This document shows positions 1-6,180 of a stretch of DNA of 14,025 bases, piece after piece. The notes beneath the pieces were generated by a model that did no database searches, was not told the origin of the DNA, and worked only from the letters and a program-made list of their open reading frames with translations. The position numbers and the translations under genes were made by a program. The stretch covers positions 1-14,025 of the forward strand of contig CAYWXT010000143.1 in the NCBI GenBank assembly GCA_964462125.1, given 5' to 3'. The DNA is from JAWLFY01 sp964462125. GTDB lineage: Bacteria; Planctomycetota; Planctomycetia; Pirellulales; Pirellulaceae. The stretch's first letter is position 1. Each line of letters opens with the position of its first letter.

Positions 1-231
1 AAAGCCATGATTTTCAAGTGGTTTAACACTAATGCGCCAGGCCAGGCTCGGGGTGCCGTCCTTCCGGGGAGGCGTCTTGCCTGCAAGCAGGTAATCCCGC
101 TCGTCAGCCCACCGCTTCAGTGCGGCTTCCTTGTCGGTCCCGAAGTAGTGCGGCTTCCCCTTGATCCGCTTCCACCATTGCCCGTTGCGGTGCTTGGACA
201 GGGGGCAATCGTTCGCTCGTTTCTTGGCCAT
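1..231 (-). CDS. Phage-type (tyrosine) integrase, N-terminal fragment, runs off left edge
   Basis: The 77 visible residues begin MAKKRANDCPLSKHRNGQWW and continue with KRIKGKPHYFGTDKEAALKRW and a DYLLAGKTP segment. This pattern (short basic start, GQW..KI.GK.HYFG, then an 'aal.r' helix and 'aGk.P') is familiar from the N-terminal DNA-binding region of planctomycete site-specific integrases. The catalytic domain would lie left of base 1, so no R-H-R-Y residues can be checked. The start at 231 is preferred because GGAG lies 9 nt upstream and the family begins this way. An in-frame ATG at 270 would add 13 residues. The gene lies 83 bp beyond the 3' end of tRNA-Lys on the same strand, the usual arrangement for an element integrated at a tRNA gene. 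After residue ~64 (base ~39) the family pattern (expected 'SLADL.n.fl') is replaced by an unrelated AT-rich stretch, so the gene may be disrupted. The family call is from memory; the fragment is too short for certainty. Confidence 0.55.
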   Translation of the reverse strand, partial: MAKKRANDCPLSKHRNGQWWKRIKGKPHYFGTDKEAALKRWADERDYLLAGKTPPRKDGTPSLAWRISVKPLENHGF

Positions 232-240
232 CGTCTCGGT

Positions 241-244
241 CTCC
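241..244 (-). promoter_or_regulatory. Ribosome binding site for integrase start at 231
   Basis: On the minus strand GGAG stands 9 nt before the ATG at 231. Nothing comparable precedes the upstream in-frame ATG at 270, so this site favours the 231 start. Confidence 0.4.
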
Positions 245-246
245 GT

Positions 247-299
247 GTAGGCGTCGGAAAACCGAATCATAGGCGGTAGGCGTCGTTCCAGGCGTCGTT
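247..299. repeat. Three direct copies of AGGCGTCG between integrase and tRNA
   Basis: AGGCGTCG occurs at 249-256, 278-285 and 290-297. The first two copies share the longer GTAGGCGTCG (247-256, 276-285) and the last two share AGGCGTCGTT (278-287, 290-299). They sit just upstream of the integrase start and downstream of the tRNA 3' end, where arm-type integrase sites or autoregulatory operators are often found. That role is inference; the repeats themselves are directly visible. Confidence 0.5.
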
Positions 300-314
300 G
301 GCGGTGAAAATCAG

Positions 315-387
315 TGCCCCCACTAGGACTCGAACCTAGGACCCACTGATTAAGAGTCAGTTGCTCTACCGACTGAGCTATAGGGGC
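315..387 (-). tRNA. tRNA-Lys (anticodon CTT)
   Basis: The reverse complement folds into a complete 73-nt tRNA. It has a GCCCCTA/TGGGGGC acceptor stem (one U-G pair), a GCTC/GAGC D stem with loop AGTCGGTA, anticodon stem ACTGA/TCAGT with loop CTCTTAA, a five-base variable loop GGGTC, a CTAGG/CCTAG T stem with TTCGAGT loop, and discriminator A. The loop places C-T-T at positions 34-36, which reads AAG (lysine). The 3' CCA is not encoded: the bases after the discriminator are CTG. Its 3' end faces the integrase gene, making it a probable chromosomal attachment site. Confidence 0.97.
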
Positions 388-468
388 GGGTGGATGACAC
401 GGGGTTCGGGCATCGATCGGGTTGTCACAGGGCACCACCCGAGGAGCCGACGTGTCGTTCGCGTGCGT

Positions 469-497
469 AGGTTAGCTCCGCCGCCGAATCAAGGCAA
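469..497 (-). promoter_or_regulatory. Candidate sigma70-type promoter for tRNA-Lys
   Basis: On the minus strand TTGCCT (492-497) and TAACCT (469-474) are separated by exactly 17 bp. Transcription would start near 462 and run towards the tRNA with a ~75-nt leader. The match is by eye to the general bacterial consensus. The 120-bp gap 388-507 shows no other candidate and no clear terminator for the gene ending at 508. Confidence 0.3.
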
Positions 498-507
498 GCC
501 TGGACCG

Positions 508-1869
508 TTACAGCCCTGCCAGCGGAGTTTCGGCGTCGCCAAATCGGTCGATGTCGACCCCCATTCGCTGGGCCAGCGACAGATAGAGCGAACAGAGACG
601 CCGCTCCGAGTCGTCTTGCCCGGAATAGTCGAGCACGCGGCCGGTATCCAGCTTCCCGCCAAGGCCGCCCACTGTGAAGGCAGGAACCTTGTGGGAATCA
701 TGCTTGCTGCCCGACCACATGTTGTTCAAAAACAGCAGGCACGTGTGATCCAGCACCGTGCCGTCCCCCTCCGGCATCGCCTCCAAACGCTCGGCCAGGT
801 AGGCGACCTGGGAACAGTAATAGCGCGAAATCCGCTCGTAGTCGTCGGAAAGGTCGTCGTGCGACGCCGAGTGGTGCGCCTTGCGGACATCGAGGAAGGG
901 GTAGAACAGCCCTGAAATGTCGCGGCACAGTAGCAGTGTGGCGACGCGAGTCTTGTCGGTTTGAAACGCCAACGCGAGGACATCGCACATCAAACGCATG
1001 TGCTCCCGGATGTCCTCGGGCAATCCATTCTCAGGACGGTCCATGGAGAGCAACGGTCGTTCCCGATCGCGCGCCCGCTCGGCCGCCTTTGACTCCTCGT
1101 CCCGCATTCGCACCACCCGCTTTTCAACCTCGCGAACGCTGTTGAGGTACTCATCCAGTTTGGCACGGTCCGAGGCGCTGGTGCCGCGTCTGAGACTCTC
1201 GGCGTGCTCCTGGACCCGATCCAAAACGCTCTTGTTGCGGCGGCTGCCGCGGTTATCAAACAGGCTGTCAAAGGCCAACGAGGGATACACCTCCATCGGC
1301 ACCGGCGAGGTGGCGTTTTGCCACGAAATGTGCGAACTGTAGGCCATCGAGAAGTTCGTCTCGTGATAGCCCGTGACCGGTTGCTCGCACCCCAGGACCA
1401 GACTCGCCTGAGGTGTTTCATCTCCGATTTGGTTGGCGAGCACCTGATCGATGCTGATCCCGCCCCGTAGCTCGGCACCTTTCTGCAACGAGGCACCTGA
1501 GAGAATATTTCCGGTCTGGCCCGGATGGATGCCGACACCGGTGGCGTTTTCGTTGAACAATCCGGTCAAGAAGTTCATCTTGGACTTGAGCGGTTCCATC
1601 GGCTCCAGGCTTTTGCCCAGCTCCAACCGGTCGCCTACTTCTTCAGCCCACCAGTGGTCTTGGTTGACCCCACAGGCCATGAACAGGGCAGCGAACCGAC
1701 GGGGGTGTGGCGATACACCGCTGGGGTCGTCATCGCCTGCCGCGTCGGTGGTCCCCCAGACAGGCACCGATTCCAGCCAAGGAAGCGCCATCGCGACGCC
1801 GGCTCCGCGGAGCAGCGTGCGTCGAGAAACAGGACGGTGTGGCGGCGGCGTCGGTTTCACGTCACTCAT
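508..1869 (-). CDS. DUF1552 family protein, Tat-exported
   Basis: The 453-residue product has a twin-arginine signal near the N terminus: SRRTLLRG (Arg16-Arg17) followed by a short hydrophobic stretch with AGVAMALPWLE. The rest is typical of the DUF1552 family of Planctomycetota and related bacteria, including a C-terminal segment with YLSLAQRMGVD. The family's enzymatic role is not established. Tat export suggests that the protein folds, perhaps with a cofactor, before crossing the membrane. The gene overlaps the 3' end of the preceding DUF1592-type gene by 8 bp (ATGAGTGA), so the two are probably translated in a coupled way. GAGGA lies about 4 nt before the ATG. The length is usual for the family. 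The family call is firm, the function unknown. Confidence 0.93.
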   Translation of the reverse strand: MSDVKPTPPPHRPVSRRTLLRGAGVAMALPWLESVPVWGTTDAAGDDDPSGVSPHPRRFAALFMACGVNQDHWWAEEVGDRLELGKSLEPMEPLKSKMNFLTGLFNENATGVGIHPGQTGNILSGASLQKGAELRGGISIDQVLANQIGDETPQASLVLGCEQPVTGYHETNFSMAYSSHISWQNATSPVPMEVYPSLAFDSLFDNRGSRRNKSVLDRVQEHAESLRRGTSASDRAKLDEYLNSVREVEKRVVRMRDEESKAAERARDRERPLLSMDRPENGLPEDIREHMRLMCDVLALAFQTDKTRVATLLLCRDISGLFYPFLDVRKAHHSASHDDLSDDYERISRYYCSQVAYLAERLEAMPEGDGTVLDHTCLLFLNNMWSGSKHDSHKVPAFTVGGLGGKLDTGRVLDYSGQDDSERRLCSLYLSLAQRMGVDIDRFGDAETPLAGL

Positions 1870-4800
1870 GGCGTCCTCGTTTCTCCAAGAACTGTGAACT
1901 GGTGATGATGCTGGTCACGAGACTGCTAAAACGGTAATCGTCATCCTCCAGACGCTGCCGCATGGTTTCCACCAGCGGTTCGTCTGACAATAGCAGACTC
2001 CGGCCCAGGCCGTACGATAGCAGCTTCCGGCAGAGGTTATCAACAAAGTCGTCTCGCCGGTGCGCATCGATATACTCCCGCAACCCGCCGAGTCCCTCGC
2101 CCTGCGTTCCATCGGGGAACTCAGCACGGCTATCGACCGGGTGGCCCGCCAGGTTAACCGTCCGCCGCTGACCGACCGGTCCGTAGTTCTCAAACACCAG
2201 CCCCAAGGAGTCGAACCGGTCGTGGCAAACGGCACAGCTGGTGTGTTCGCGATGTTTGGCCAGCATTTCGGCCAGCGTCAATTCGCCCAAGTCGTGTTCA
2301 TCCTCGGGAAGTTCCGGCACATCCGGTGGGGGCGGCGGGATCCGTTCCCCGAGCAGTCGCCGGGCGACCCAATAGCCACGCTTGACGGGGCTGGTCCGCA
2401 ACCCGGGCGAGTTGACCGTCTGAAAGACCGCCATCGGCAGCAGGCCGCCGCGTCCGTGCTTGCGGGCGTCCTCGATCCGCCGCCAATCGTCCGCCCCCGG
2501 TTCGGGACCGAAGTCGATTGAATCGATCCCGTAGTGCTCTGCCAATTCAGCATTGACGAACGTGTGGTGGGCTTGGAGAAACTCCAGCACCGACCGGTCG
2601 CGGCGAACGAGATCGACGAAGAAACGCACGGGTTCCTGGAACATCGCTTGCCGAAGCGAATCGGTGAACTCGGGGAATTGCTCACGATCGACGCCGTTGT
2701 GTTGTTCGAAACGACGAAAGTCGAGCCAATTGCTGCCAAACTCGATCGCCAAGGCTTCAACGCGATTGTCCGCAAGCATCCGCTTGGCTTGGGCCACCAG
2801 CACCTCGGAATCACGCAACCGCTGCGATTCGGCCAACGCGATCAGCTCCGCGTCCGGCATGCTCGACCAGAGGAAATAACTTAGCCGGCTGGCCAATTCC
2901 AAATCGGTCAGCGGCCGGCGCTGGCGATCATTGGGAACCAAGTCAACGCGATAGCAAAACTGTGGCGACATCAGGATCGTGACCATGCAGTCCTGGATCG
3001 CTTCCTCGTGTTCCAGTTCGTCGTCTTCGCGGAGGGCGTGATAGAAATCAAGCAAGTCATCCCGCTCGATATCGGACAAGGGGCGGCGATAAGCCCTCAC
3101 GGCGAACTGCAGGAGTGCTTCGAGGTGACTTTCACGGGCATCGATCCGCGCTTGTTCGACCCAACGGATCCGATCATTCATTTGATCGAAATAAGCCCGA
3201 ATCGACTGCAAGACCCGTTCGCTGCCGTCGTTCCGGCGGGCCATGGCCAGGTATTCATCGGCGAGCCTCTGGATCAACGGTTCGGAGGTCACCGCCTTGT
3301 CCTCGGCGCGGGCAAAGTCAAAAACGGGATCGCGAAGGTATTTTGAATCGGTTCGCTCGAACCAGACGAAACCAGTGTATTGCCGGATCGGCGCCGAGGT
3401 GATGAAGTCGAGTTCCTGCCACAGCGTGTCGATCTCTTCGCGATCCGCTTCATCGAGAATCATGTCGTACAGGGGCGCGTCGTCTCGGTAGTAGCCCATC
3501 ATGCTATGGAATCCGGCGCTCAACAGGCGACCCTTTTCCTGATCTTCCTTCGCCTTGCCGACATAGTCACGCCCACGCTCGGACACATAAAACGCATCGG
3601 GAAAAAGGTCGCAAAATTCCCGGAGCGATCCATCGAAGACCGCACGTTCGCCTGGGTCCTGCGGAGCGACCAACTCGGGAAATTCCTCCGCCTCGGCCGA
3701 ACCCGCTTCGATGTCCGCGATCATTTCCGGAACGAGGACGCGGCGGTGGGCGGCGTACTGATCGTTTTTCCACAACACGAATGGTTGGGAGCCGAGATGT
3801 CCCCCTTCGAGTTCCAAATTGGGGAAGCTTGGCTCGAGCCGTTTTCGAAGTTTGAGCACGCTCGCCCGCAGCGACTCACAGTCTTGGCGGACGCTCGCAT
3901 CCTCGGTCGGGTCGGAAGGCAACGCGTTCCATCGTTGCCGGATGGTTGTCAGCGGCCCGTGAGCTGGCGAATCGTGAACTGGCGAATCGCCGTTCAGCGT
4001 CGACCACAGGCGTTTCAAATAGCGGGGGCTGACCTGTTGCTCCGCAGCAACCTGTTCGAGCGACTTTGCCTGCTGGCCCGATTGCCGATTCGTGTTGAAG
4101 ATCCAGGCGGCGAAAAAGTAGTCAGCCAAATCGGTCGGTTGCTGTTCGTAGAAGTCGACGATCCGACGGACCGCAAATTTGTCACGGTCGGTTTCGGTCA
4201 TCACCGGGTGCGGCGCGAATGAGAACCCATCGAGTTTCAGCACCAGGTGATCCGTAATGGATCGGGCTGCGCCCAGATACTTTTCCAGCAGTGCCGGTGA
4301 CATCGCCAGCGATTCGCTGGAGTTGTCGAAGCCGGCCTCGTTGGCCGGGTCGACGGGAAAGTCGCGTGTCGGACGGAGGTCGACGCCGGTCAGGTCACGG
4401 ATTGTGTAGTTGTATTCAGCGTTGCTCAACCGCCGCGTCGCCACGGGGCCAGGATCACCGGCGTTCCGCAAGGCCGCTGCGCGACGCACCCCACCGATCC
4501 AACGGATCACGCGCTCGCGGAGCTCCTCCGGCGGCTGCCCCGCATCCTCCGGTGGCATCTCTTCCGCTTCCAGACGATGCAGGATCTCCTCCCACGTCTG
4601 ATAATGCCGCTCGACCGCGTCAACGGTGGTGTAGGTACTGAGGTCCAGCTTGGCCTCTTGGACGCCCTCTCCGTGACAATCGGTGCAGTAATTCTGCAGA
4701 AACGGACGAACCACCTCGGCCATCGCTTGCTCAAGTCGCGCCGCGTCCGAGTCGCTCGTCGTCGGGTCGGCCGCGAATACAAACTCGTTGTCTTTCGCGA

Positions 4801-4870
4801 GAACAGCAAGCACGAACAGCAACGTTGGTACAAGCAAAAACGCGTTTGCAGGTCGAGCGTGGGTGCGCAT
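1862..4870 (-). CDS. Multidomain planctomycete cytochrome c protein (PSCyt1-DUF1587-DUF1595-DUF1592-DUF1588-DUF1585)
   Basis: The product is 1002 residues from the ATG at 4870. This start gives a clean Sec signal: a basic start (MRTHARP), a hydrophobic core (residues ~10-25) and likely cleavage after VFA at ~33. An in-frame ATG at 4960 would put 30 non-hydrophobic residues ahead of it, so is less likely. A haem c motif CTDCH lies at 62-66 in a PSCyt1-type domain. DUF1587 covers ~145-207 (RRLSNAEYNYTIRDLTGVDL), DUF1595 ~583-643, DUF1592 ~650-780 (ASRLSYFLWSSMPD), DUF1588 ~805-900 (GLLPM..F, GLRTSPVKRG) with a second CxxCH, CAVCH, at 879-883, and DUF1585 ~925-1000. The segment ~210-575 is not assigned. 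The haem motifs imply a periplasmic or surface redox protein. Its partner is presumably the overlapping DUF1552 product. The substrate is unknown. Confidence 0.94.
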   Translation of the reverse strand: MRTHARPANAFLLVPTLLFVLAVLAKDNEFVFAADPTTSDSDAARLEQAMAEVVRPFLQNYCTDCHGEGVQEAKLDLSTYTTVDAVERHYQTWEEILHRLEAEEMPPEDAGQPPEELRERVIRWIGGVRRAAALRNAGDPGPVATRRLSNAEYNYTIRDLTGVDLRPTRDFPVDPANEAGFDNSSESLAMSPALLEKYLGAARSITDHLVLKLDGFSFAPHPVMTETDRDKFAVRRIVDFYEQQPTDLADYFFAAWIFNTNRQSGQQAKSLEQVAAEQQVSPRYLKRLWSTLNGDSPVHDSPAHGPLTTIRQRWNALPSDPTEDASVRQDCESLRASVLKLRKRLEPSFPNLELEGGHLGSQPFVLWKNDQYAAHRRVLVPEMIADIEAGSAEAEEFPELVAPQDPGERAVFDGSLREFCDLFPDAFYVSERGRDYVGKAKEDQEKGRLLSAGFHSMMGYYRDDAPLYDMILDEADREEIDTLWQELDFITSAPIRQYTGFVWFERTDSKYLRDPVFDFARAEDKAVTSEPLIQRLADEYLAMARRNDGSERVLQSIRAYFDQMNDRIRWVEQARIDARESHLEALLQFAVRAYRRPLSDIERDDLLDFYHALREDDELEHEEAIQDCMVTILMSPQFCYRVDLVPNDRQRRPLTDLELASRLSYFLWSSMPDAELIALAESQRLRDSEVLVAQAKRMLADNRVEALAIEFGSNWLDFRRFEQHNGVDREQFPEFTDSLRQAMFQEPVRFFVDLVRRDRSVLEFLQAHHTFVNAELAEHYGIDSIDFGPEPGADDWRRIEDARKHGRGGLLPMAVFQTVNSPGLRTSPVKRGYWVARRLLGERIPPPPPDVPELPEDEHDLGELTLAEMLAKHREHTSCAVCHDRFDSLGLVFENYGPVGQRRTVNLAGHPVDSRAEFPDGTQGEGLGGLREYIDAHRRDDFVDNLCRKLLSYGLGRSLLLSDEPLVETMRQRLEDDDYRFSSLVTSIITSSQFLEKRGRHE
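3959..3988 (-). repeat. 15-bp tandem duplication inside the cytochrome gene
   Basis: Two adjacent 15-bp units (3959-3973 and 3974-3988) differ at one base and encode DSPVH-DSPAH in frame. They lie in the long unassigned region between DUF1587 and DUF1595. This looks like a recent replication-slippage event in a surface loop that does not break the frame. Confidence 0.75.
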
Positions 4871-5346
4871 GGGAAGGGGTCGTCTGGGCTGGAAGTGGTT
4901 CGGCTCCCGGTCGATTGTGATGCGAACCGGGGGGAGCGCGGCGGGGACAGTGTCGCCCACGCGATGGTGTCGGCCACGCGATGGGAAGCGTCATGCGTCT
5001 CCATCGACCGATTCGGTCTCGCTTCAGGGTAAACCGGCCGGAGGATGGGGAGAACACCGGACTTGGCGATGGTACGGGTTGGCGATGGTGCGAATGAACG
5101 GCGCATGATGCTGTGGCGCATCCCGCGTTGAGCACGTGCAACACCAGAATCAGCGGTATTTTCGCTCCGTCACGCCACGGGGCTCGTTGCACCACGGTCG
5201 TTGCGCCCGAATTTTTCGGTGTTTTTCCTTAGAAACGTGCCGGACACCGATCGGTTGGGTCCGGAACGCGACTCGCTTGGCACCGGCATTGCGACGCCTC
5301 GGATCGAACATCACTTGCCCGTCACTCGCCTCGTGAGGCCGCTGCT
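4871..5346. other. Divergent intergenic region, 476 bp, no convincing gene
   Basis: The region separates the cytochrome operon (minus) from the secreted hypothetical protein (plus), so it should hold promoters for both, but no clear -35/-10 pair stands out. It contains two near-tandem repeats: CCACGCGATGG at 4957-4967 and 4974-4984 (17 bp apart) and TTGGCGATGGT at 5063-5073 and 5079-5089 (16 bp apart). It also has the palindrome GCACGTGC at 5132-5139 within an imperfect inverted repeat, and a weak CCGAA-TTT-TTCGG hairpin at 5207-5219. Reading frames of 60-200 codons exist on both strands but overlap each other and resemble no family known to me. Confidence 0.55.
5335..5338 (+). promoter_or_regulatory. 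Ribosome binding site supporting the GTG start at 5347
   Basis: GAGG stands 8 nt before the GTG at 5347, and the signal peptide begins directly from that codon. Together these fix the start despite the lack of an ATG. Confidence 0.45.
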
Positions 5347-6174
5347 GTGAACCGGTCACCGCTGTCCATCGCTATCCATGGTTGGAGTAAAACCTGTCTC
5401 TCGGTTTGCGGCCTGCTGTTGGCGCCGGTGGCATGCCATGCAGACAATCCGCCCTGGTCGGCTTATCCCACCGGCAGCGCGCTGGCGGTTTCCGTCCCCG
5501 ACGGGCGGATCGTGCGAGGCGTGATCGATCCCCGGACGACAGACGAGCATCTTTGGTTGACAGGAGAGGTCGAGGGGATGAGGGTTGGAAGCCGACTCGC
5601 GATCGCCGATGTCGTTCGAGTCGACTCCGCCAAGCCGGTTTCACTTCCGCAGCGGCGGGCGCATGCCGCGCCGGCAAGAGGCGGTGAGCGGACGGTTCCT
5701 GACATGACGATCGCTGAATCGTCTCCCCCATCGCAACCGGAGTCTTCCCAGCACCGCACTGCACAGTCACTAGCGGCCATCGCGTACCTTGAGAACTGGG
5801 ACGACGATTCCGAGATCGATGGGTTGCGGTTGCATTTGTCCCCCCGCGACTCGCGTGGTGAGCTGACCCCAGCATCCGGCTCCCTATCGGTGCACCTGGC
5901 GGTTTACCGCGGCGACTGGCGCGATCAGAAGGGCCGATTTGAGCAGGAAGAGCATTGGTCGCAGGAGATATCCGCTGACGATTACGGTCCCTTGGGGGCA
6001 CAGGTCGACCTGCCGTTTCGCCGGACGAGTCCCGAGACGGATCCCGAGGTTCTCGCGGTCGGTGTCCTCCGCGTGCGGTTCAATATTGCCGGTGAAGGTA
6101 CGCTTGACGCCAGACTCGACGACGTCGAACTTCGCCCATACTCCTTCACGCGAGCCCTGCGGCAACGTCCCTGA
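5347..6174 (+). CDS. Secreted protein of unknown function, planctomycete type
   Basis: The 275-residue product starts with GTG and carries a probable Sec signal: a hydrophobic stretch around residues 17-29 (CLSVCGLLLAPVA) and likely cleavage after CHA at ~32. The cysteine before the cleavage site does not fit a lipobox well. Residues ~43-95 form a small beta-rich segment (SALAVSVPDGRIVRG, then HLWLTGE). A low-complexity linker rich in Ser, Pro and Gln follows (~100-140). The C-terminal part ~143-270 (ENWDDDSEIDGLRLHLSPRD, then SLSVHLAVYRG) resembles a conserved domain I associate with planctomycete exported proteins, but I cannot name it. The gene converges on the secretin gene with 6 bp between stop codons and no visible terminator. 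It may be a substrate or periplasmic accessory of the pilus/secretion locus; that is inference from position only. Confidence 0.8.
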   Translation: MNRSPLSIAIHGWSKTCLSVCGLLLAPVACHADNPPWSAYPTGSALAVSVPDGRIVRGVIDPRTTDEHLWLTGEVEGMRVGSRLAIADVVRVDSAKPVSLPQRRAHAAPARGGERTVPDMTIAESSPPSQPESSQHRTAQSLAAIAYLENWDDDSEIDGLRLHLSPRDSRGELTPASGSLSVHLAVYRGDWRDQKGRFEQEEHWSQEISADDYGPLGAQVDLPFRRTSPETDPEVLAVGVLRVRFNIAGEGTLDARLDDVELRPYSFTRALRQRP

Positions 6175-6180
6175 GCGTGC

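Noticed and set aside
7..279. Open frame of 90 codons on the plus strand at the left edge
   Set aside because: It is antisense to the integrase-like frame, has a Pro/Leu/Gly-rich product of no recognisable family, and no ribosome site.
3380..4222. 280-codon plus-strand open frame inside the cytochrome gene
   Set aside because: It lies wholly antisense to a gene with several recognised domains. Long antisense frames are common in GC-rich DNA, and the product matches nothing familiar.
4731..5195. Overlapping open frames in the divergent spacer (both strands)
   Set aside because: They overlap each other and the start of the cytochrome gene, and have Arg/Ser/Pro-rich shadow-like composition with no signal or domain.
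5207..5226. CCGAA-TTT-TTCGG hairpin followed by a T-run, terminator-like
   Set aside because: The stem is only 5 bp, and no plus-strand gene ends upstream of it.
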